Position numbers and translations under genes: made by a program
Assembly (NCBI RefSeq): GCF_018336975.1
Contig: NZ_CP025572.1
Span: 451,204-508,219, forward strand
Length of the DNA: 57,016 nt
From: Marinomonas sp. CT5
GTDB lineage: Bacteria; Pseudomonadota; Gammaproteobacteria; Pseudomonadales; Marinomonadaceae
Direction: 5' to 3'
Notes under the pieces: model-generated
Database searches by the model: none
What the model saw: only the letters and a program-made list of their open reading frames with translations
What the model was told of the DNA's origin: nothing
In this document: piece by piece, positions 52,544 through 57,016 of the stretch
Numbering within the stretch: position 1 is the first letter of the stretch
Layout of the letters: every line of letters begins with the position of its first letter

Positions 52544-54280
52544 ATCGATACCAATAGTTATATTTTTTTAGCTGGAATACTGTTTTTATTCAGTATTCTG
52601 GCCACCTCCTTTACTCTTCGTGTCGGCTTACCTTTATTACTGGTGTTTCTCGGGATGGGAATGTTAGCCGGTGAAGAGGGATTGGGTCGGTTAAATTTTG
52701 ACAGCCCTAATCTTGCCTTTTTTGTTGGTAATCTTGCTTTAGCCATTATTCTTTTGGATGGCGGTATGCAAACGAAGACCAGTACTTTCCGTGTCGCTCT
52801 CTGGCCATCTTTATCATTAGCCACTTTGGGGGTGATGATCACCACAGCTTCTGTAGGTGCGTTTGCCGCTTGGTTGTTAGACGTTAAGCTTATTTATGGA
52901 TTGTTGCTTGGTGCTATCGTGGGTTCGACAGACGCTGCTGCGGTATTTAGTTTACTGCGTAATAGCGGTGTGAAACTTAACGAGCGTGTAGGCGGTACTT
53001 TAGAAATAGAGTCTGGTGCCAATGACCCCATGGCCATTTTGTTGGTGGTGATGTTAACAGGGCTATTACAAAGTGCTGAGTCATTGAGTATTTGGGCTTT
53101 TCTAGGGCAAATGATTCAACAGTTTGCGGTCGGCGGTGTATTAGGTCTGATTGGTGGTAAGTTACTGCTTCTCGTTTTGCGTCGGGTACCTTTAATCGAA
53201 GGCCTGTACGCGTTATTAATTATCTCCTTCGGATTAGCTGTGTTTTCTGGTGTCAATATCATTGGTGGTAGCGGCTTTCTTGCGGTTTACCTGGTTGGTT
53301 TGACAGTAGGAAATGGACGTATAAAGCAGCAAGAGTCGATCTCTCAAGTCATGGATGGGTTAGCTTGGTTAGCGCAAGCCGGTATGTTCTTATTGCTCGG
53401 TTTGCTGGTCACCCCTTCAAGCTTGTTAACACATGGTTGGCAGGCGGTCGTTATTGCAATTTTCTTAATTTTTGTCGCTCGACCCGTGGCGGTATTGGTA
53501 TGTCTATTGCCTTTCGATTTTCGTTTTCCTGAGCGTATTTATATTAGTTGGGTTGGCTTACGTGGTGCCGTACCGATTGTATTAGCCTTGTATCCTGTGA
53601 TCGCAGGGCTTTCTAATTCAGAGTTATTGTTCGAGATTACCTTTACCGTGGTGCTGATCTCTTTGTTATTACAGGGTTCTACGGTTCCTCACGTGGCAAG
53701 GTGGCTAAATATCGTCGTTCCGCCAGCGCCAGCACCCACAACGCGTTTTTCTCTTATTAATGATGAGGATGCAAATCACACCTTAGAATTGTACGAATTT
53801 TTAGTTCAAACCGAAGGTGTCCGTATTCCCGCTGCGATTGTACAAAATGTTCCGAGCACTACGGTATCGACTCCCCAACTTGTCTCTCTGGTTCGAGATC
53901 AAAAGCCGATCGTAGTCAATGCAGATACGGAGTTGAAATCGGGCGATAGGATATGGATGTTGTTGCATCCTGGCGATGTAAATGATGTCGCACAGATTTT
54001 CTCTCATAAAGCGTCAGCGTCTTTCTTATTACAGAATTTCTTTGGTGAGTTTTCGATTCGTGGCGATGCGTCTTTAATCGATCTTGCGAAAGTGTACGGT
54101 GTGTCGCTTGAGGGAATTGAAGAGGCACAGACAGCGGCAGATTTGTTACAGCGTCAGCTTGGTAAGAACCTTGTTGTGGGTGACCGAGTGCGATTTGGTA
54201 ATATCCGCCTGACAATAAGACAGATGGACGGCAATCATATCGAAATGATTGGGCTTAAGCTGCAAGATAAGCAAGTTTAA
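52544..54280 (+). CDS. cvrA: Potassium/proton antiporter, CvrA/NhaP2 type
   Basis: A cation:proton antiporter (CPA1) with about 12 membrane spans and a C-terminal cytosolic RCK_C/CorC-like region (from about residue 400). IILLDGGMQTKTSTFRVAL, GAIVGSTDAAAVFSLL and LEIESGANDPMAILL are family motifs. The first canonical start is GTG 52643, which would remove most of the first span. The frame stays open upstream and reads IDTNSYIFLAGILFLFSILA, matching the N-terminus of E. coli NhaP2. Starting at ATC 52544 gives 578 residues, the E. coli length. The true start codon is unresolved. Confidence 0.85.
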   Translation: MDTNSYIFLAGILFLFSILATSFTLRVGLPLLLVFLGMGMLAGEEGLGRLNFDSPNLAFFVGNLALAIILLDGGMQTKTSTFRVALWPSLSLATLGVMITTASVGAFAAWLLDVKLIYGLLLGAIVGSTDAAAVFSLLRNSGVKLNERVGGTLEIESGANDPMAILLVVMLTGLLQSAESLSIWAFLGQMIQQFAVGGVLGLIGGKLLLLVLRRVPLIEGLYALLIISFGLAVFSGVNIIGGSGFLAVYLVGLTVGNGRIKQQESISQVMDGLAWLAQAGMFLLLGLLVTPSSLLTHGWQAVVIAIFLIFVARPVAVLVCLLPFDFRFPERIYISWVGLRGAVPIVLALYPVIAGLSNSELLFEITFTVVLISLLLQGSTVPHVARWLNIVVPPAPAPTTRFSLINDEDANHTLELYEFLVQTEGVRIPAAIVQNVPSTTVSTPQLVSLVRDQKPIVVNADTELKSGDRIWMLLHPGDVNDVAQIFSHKASASFLLQNFFGEFSIRGDASLIDLAKVYGVSLEGIEEAQTAADLLQRQLGKNLVVGDRVRFGNIRLTIRQMDGNHIEMIGLKLQDKQV

Positions 54281-54290
54281 GCCCATATTA

Positions 54291-55394
54291 TCATTCACTA
54301 AAGAACTGACTGATTTCAGCTAATGGTGGGATAACTTGATCATCGTTAATAAGAACAATTAGCCCTTGTGCCTCAATGGTGGAATAGGTTTGAGGATGAG
54401 TAATGATGGCACCATACTTATTCACATATCCCAGTGCCGTACCCACATTTTTTTGAATCAAGGTCGTAACGACTTTGGCCCAAGTCACACCAGTTATTTC
54501 CACATCAAGGCGAATCGTATGATCACCTTGGTGGCGAAACAAATCTTCCAACACTTGCTCTGTACCCGGAGCAATCAAAGACCTCACTAGCATTTCAGGA
54601 TAAGCTCTCACTGGGCGTATAACGGCATTTGCACCAACCGCTCTGAAGCGTGGCCGATTTGTATCATTAACCGCTTCCGCCATGACGAATGCCGACGTAT
54701 TTAAAGCTTGGATTCTATGCAAGGCATCAAAGGTTAAGCTATCAGAATGGCTGTCTTGAGGGTCTTGGCAAAGCACAACAATGTATTTTGCTTTGTGTGT
54801 TCCTGCTGACTCCAGCATGCCGTCTTCTAATGCATCACCAGTGTGATGAACCACTCCTTGTGACCTAAGATCGAGAGGTAACCCCTCAGGAAAGGCCTTG
54901 GTTAAAATCTGAATTGGAATATCCACTAATTCAGGTGTTTGGCTGATCTGATTAATCAGCAGACCTAAATATCGTTCTGCATCGTATTTTGGGGTGTTAA
55001 TGATCAATATATGGTTTTGCATTTCGTCCCATCTCATACGGCCTTTGATGCGCATTTCTTTGCGCATTAGCCTGATTTCAACATAGTCACTGGCGATTTG
55101 TGCGAGTAAGGTAATTCCCATTCCATAAATTAAGATAATGGTTGAAAATTGTCCCCAAAAAGTGGCCGCAGAAATATCACCATAGCCTGTAGTGCTGGCT
55201 GATGTCATCGTTAGCCAGAAGGCTTGCCACCAATTTAAGTCTTCAAAAAACACCATTGCCAAGCTATGCAGAGCAATAACACCCGCCAATAAAACAAGGC
55301 GTTTTTTTAAATCACCGGTTTCATGAAGGTGCACTTTTTTACGAAATTGCCGGCGGTTATTTTTTTTCTTTAAAAGTAGTGAAAGAGAATTCAT
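54291..55394 (-). CDS. Potassium channel with RCK/TrkA-N domain
   Basis: A 367-residue Kch-like protein. One or two membrane helices with a pore loop carry the selectivity filter TTGYGD (about residues 67-72), followed by TrkA-N/RCK-type Rossmann domain (about 125-260, HILIINTPKYDAERYL then VVLCQDPQDSHSDSLTFDA). The first helix appears to be LVLLAGVIALHSLAMVFF. It is convergent with the cvrA-type antiporter gene, 10 nt apart, so two potassium-handling genes face each other. Confidence 0.88.
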   Translation of the reverse strand: MNSLSLLLKKKNNRRQFRKKVHLHETGDLKKRLVLLAGVIALHSLAMVFFEDLNWWQAFWLTMTSASTTGYGDISAATFWGQFSTIILIYGMGITLLAQIASDYVEIRLMRKEMRIKGRMRWDEMQNHILIINTPKYDAERYLGLLINQISQTPELVDIPIQILTKAFPEGLPLDLRSQGVVHHTGDALEDGMLESAGTHKAKYIVVLCQDPQDSHSDSLTFDALHRIQALNTSAFVMAEAVNDTNRPRFRAVGANAVIRPVRAYPEMLVRSLIAPGTEQVLEDLFRHQGDHTIRLDVEITGVTWAKVVTTLIQKNVGTALGYVNKYGAIITHPQTYSTIEAQGLIVLINDDQVIPPLAEISQFFSE

Positions 55395-55408
55395 CGTACC
55401 TCAGTTCA

Positions 55409-55882
55409 TTATTCGCTGTCTGCAGGCATGGCGTAACCTAGCTGACGCCAAGATTCGTATACCATGACAGCAACGGTGTTAGACAGATTCAAGCTACGAG
55501 AATTCGCCTGCATCGGCAAACGTAAGCGCTGGGCTGGTGGCAAAGCGTCAATGAATTCAGCAGGCAAACCGCGAGTTTCTGGACCAAACACCAAGACGTC
55601 ATTTTCAGCAAATTGCGCTTCGCTATGAGTGTGACTGCCTTTGGTTGTTAATGCGTAAACAGTGCCTATCTCGTTTTGATCAACAAATGCCTGAAAATCT
55701 GGATAACGCTTTAAACGTGTAAACTCATGATAATCCAGTCCCGCTCGGCGTAATTTTTTATCCTCCAGTTCAAAGCCAAGTGGCTCGATCAAATGAAGGT
55801 GGTAGCCTGTATTGGCACACAGTCGAATAACATTGCCCGTATTAGGCGGAATCTCTGGTTGGTAAAGTACAATATGAAGCAT
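55409..55882 (-). CDS. trmL: tRNA (cytidine(34)-2'-O)-methyltransferase
   Basis: A SPOUT methyltransferase that 2'-O-methylates wobble C/cmnm5U34 of tRNA-Leu isoacceptors. The 157 residues equal E. coli TrmL in length. [23 protein letters not shown] opens the protein; [12 protein letters not shown] and the knot segment [15 protein letters not shown] carry the AdoMet site. It is separated from the potassium channel gene by 14 nt and probably cotranscribed with it. Confidence 0.95.
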   Translation of the reverse strand: MLHIVLYQPEIPPNTGNVIRLCANTGYHLHLIEPLGFELEDKKLRRAGLDYHEFTRLKRYPDFQAFVDQNEIGTVYALTTKGSHTHSEAQFAENDVLVFGPETRGLPAEFIDALPPAQRLRLPMQANSRSLNLSNTVAVMVYESWRQLGYAMPADSE

Positions 55883-55962
55883 TGGTTTATCTCCTTGATA
55901 TAGGAAGATAATACCAGACGAGCAGAAGAAACTAAGTTTTTAATTTTTTTTCAAAAAAACTA

Positions 55963-55990
55963 TTGACCCTAATAAAGGTTTCTCTATAAT
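55963..55990 (+). promoter_or_regulatory. Sigma-70 promoter of tRNA-Phe
   Basis: TTGACC (55963-55968) and TATAAT (55985-55990) are 16 nt apart, just upstream of the first tRNA gene. ACGCCCC after the -10 resembles a GC-rich discriminator typical of stable RNA genes. Confidence 0.8.
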
Positions 55991-56001
55991 ACGCCCCACT
56001 T

Positions 56002-56077
56002 GCCCAGATAGCTCAGTCGGTAGAGCAGAGGATTGAAAATCCTCGTGTCGGCGGTTCGATTCCGTCTCTGGGCACCA
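56002..56077 (+). tRNA. tRNA-Phe (GAA), copy 1
   Basis: A 76-nt cloverleaf with acceptor GCCCAGA/TCTGGGC, encoded ACCA end, anticodon loop TTGAAAA with GAA at its centre and the T-loop TTCGATT. The CCA is genome-encoded. Confidence 0.97.
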
Positions 56078-56089
56078 TGATTAAAAAGA

Positions 56090-56120
56090 AAGCCTGCTAT
56101 TTTTAGCAGGCTTTTTTTTG
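56090..56120 (+). terminator. Terminator after tRNA-Phe copy 1
   Basis: A 10-bp stem (AAGCCTGCTA / TAGCAGGCTT, 56090-56099 and 56104-56113) is followed by TTTTTT, between the two tRNA genes. Confidence 0.85.
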
Positions 56121-56161
56121 GTCGAAATGGCACGCACTTCCACACAGTCATTTTTCTATTT

Positions 56162-56237
56162 GCCCAGATAGCTCAGTCGGTAGAGCAGAGGATTGAAAAT
56201 CCTCGTGTCGGCGGTTCGATTCCGTCTCTGGGCACCA
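56162..56237 (+). tRNA. tRNA-Phe (GAA), copy 2
   Basis: Identical to copy 1 over all 76 nt, including the T before it (TGCCCAGATA) and encoded CCA. The two copies start 160 nt apart. No separate strong promoter is seen, although the intervening sequence is short; it may be read through the terminator or have a weak promoter in TTTTTCTATT. Confidence 0.97.
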
Positions 56238-56332
56238 TTTATAGTATTTTCCAGATTTCTTTCAAATCCTCTAATCGCTGTTACTTTATATATCTCACAC
56301 TAACCTTCAAAAGTAGTGAATTCCTTTTCTTG

Positions 56333-56467
56333 GTGACACCGGAAACCAAATATGAAGTTGAGCAGCTGAAAAAGGGGTTGTATAACTTGATACCACGAGC
56401 AAATGAGTTTTTGATCCCGAAAATCAATACATTGTTCAAACCTGTCTGCAATGTGTTGAGCAACTAA
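56333..56467 (+). CDS. Possible small ORF or remnant downstream of tRNA-Phe
   Basis: A 44-residue frame from GTG 56333 (VTPETKYEVEQLKKGLYNLI...) to TAA 56465-56467. The frame stays open upstream for at least 25 codons without ATG. The composition looks protein-like, with a basic amphipathic pattern. No ribosome-binding site and no recognisable domain were found, so it could be the tail of a decayed gene. The opposite strand holds another open frame over the same bases, which I regard as a shadow. Confidence 0.25.
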   Translation: MTPETKYEVEQLKKGLYNLIPRANEFLIPKINTLFKPVCNVLSN

Positions 56468-56527
56468 AGAAGGTATTACGAGTGGATACTGATTTTGACA
56501 TCAACCTTATGCACTTGAGTCGTTCGT

Positions 56528-57016
56528 TTAGACCCTAAATTTACTCATTCGGGCTTTGTTTAACTTGCTAGTGCTTGATATCTTCTCGAGAGTTTCACGA
56601 ACTTTTTGGGCCAACTTCTCGTTGCTATTAGAAAGTAATAAAAAGACACGAATATAATCCGTTAATTCTTCACCTCTAAATCCCATAAACAGGTCATACA
56701 TTTCGTCGACTGTAAGCTGGGCTAATATCTCTGCTTCCGAAGTGTTGTATGACCGAGTGCCTCGCCTCAATTCCAATATCTCGTGTACGGTCGGTTCTGG
56801 CTTTAATTCTAAATATGCTTCACGTAACTTGCTAACAAAATTTTGGTCTTTCACTTCAAACGATAAACTATCAACATTAAGTTTTTCAGGGTTTTCACGA
56901 TTTGATTCAATGAATAGCTCAATCAACTCGTCAGCTTTTTCTTCATACCCAATCTCTCTCAATATCTGCAGTCCACCACCTAATTGAGAGGCTGAGGCAC
57001 TAGCAGCTATATCTCG
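56528..57016 (-). CDS. Hypothetical protein, N-terminus beyond the window
   Basis: The frame runs in from the right edge without a stop (reading RDIAASASQLGGGLQILREIGYEEK...) and ends at 56528, giving about 162 residues of a C-terminal part. It is mostly helical and rich in Glu, Leu and Lys (ADELIELFIESNRENPEKL, LREAYLELKPEPTVHEILELRRG). No membrane span or known motif was recognised. The TTG at 56962 is inside the protein rather than a start. Its position just past two tRNA genes would be consistent with an accessory island, which is inference. Confidence 0.6.
   Translation of the reverse strand, partial: RDIAASASASQLGGGLQILREIGYEEKADELIELFIESNRENPEKLNVDSLSFEVKDQNFVSKLREAYLELKPEPTVHEILELRRGTRSYNTSEAEILAQLTVDEMYDLFMGFRGEELTDYIRVFLLLSNSNEKLAQKVRETLEKISSTSKLNKARMSKFRV

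Noticed and set aside
56281..56463. 60-codon minus-strand frame downstream of tRNA-Phe
   Set aside because: No ribosome-binding site or motif. It is opposite the more protein-like plus-strand frame, which is itself doubtful.

Overview
The window is chromosomal DNA of moderate to low GC from a marine gammaproteobacterium. The best guess is a Marinomonas-like member of the Oceanospirillales. That guess rests on the abundance of TRAP transporters, a Pseudomonas-style ruvX-pyrR-pyrB-pyrC' order, and the overall protein flavour. It is inferred from protein families, not from a 16S gene. About the first 43 kb is accessory carbon-catabolism DNA; about the last 13 kb is housekeeping, ending in two tRNA-Phe genes and the edge of an unrecognised locus.

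Region 1 (1-6870): the tail of an HpcH/HpaI aldolase is followed by a complete tripartite tricarboxylate transporter (tctC-tctB-tctA). A DMT exporter gene points the other way. An overlapping trio then encodes arylamine N-acetyltransferase, a second DMT exporter and a Crp/Fnr-type regulator.

Region 2 (6871-18511): an aromatic/phenylpropanoid module. It holds a coniferyl-alcohol-dehydrogenase-like SDR, a sigma-54 activator of the XylR/DmpR/MopR type, an aromatic aldehyde dehydrogenase, a LysR regulator with two HTH domains, and a LigAB-type extradiol dioxygenase with an alpha/beta hydrolase and a SnoaL-like protein. A TRAP transporter closes the region. Both dehydrogenase genes have a -24/-12 promoter preceded by two UAS-like sites at identical distances, which makes a coordinated phenolic-responsive regulon likely.

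Region 3 (18554-29285): a sugar-acid module. It contains a FrnE/DsbA-like protein, an SDR, a succinate-semialdehyde-type dehydrogenase, an IlvD/Edd dehydratase, an HpcH/HpaI aldolase, TRAP DctQ and DctM, a TSUP exporter, a GntR/UTRA regulator and the TRAP binding protein. An identical 17-bp sequence with a 12-bp palindromic core lies in both divergent promoter regions and ties the pieces together. The pathway is probably non-phosphorylative: dehydration, retro-aldol cleavage to pyruvate plus an aldehyde, then aldehyde oxidation.

Region 4 (29321-43306): a Gfo/Idh/MocA oxidoreductase with a divergent LysR gene, then a hexarate (glucarate/galactarate type) operon. The operon has a GntR/FCD regulator, a TRAP binding protein, a fused DctQM permease, a 40-residue single-span microprotein, two glucarate dehydratase paralogues, 5-dehydro-4-deoxyglucarate dehydratase and alpha-ketoglutarate semialdehyde dehydrogenase. 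The expected end product is 2-oxoglutarate. An AEC transporter and a 2OG-Fe(II)-type oxygenase gene follow.

Region 5 (43851-55882): yqgE, ruvX, pyrR, pyrB, an inactive pyrC', a degenerate GGDEF protein, yggS, proC, yggT, coaD, a YfhL-type ferredoxin, a CvrA/NhaP2 antiporter that seems to lack an ordinary start codon, a potassium channel with an RCK domain, and trmL. Region 6 (56002-57016): two identical tRNA-Phe genes, a stretch of unknown sequence, and a truncated gene of unknown function running off the window.
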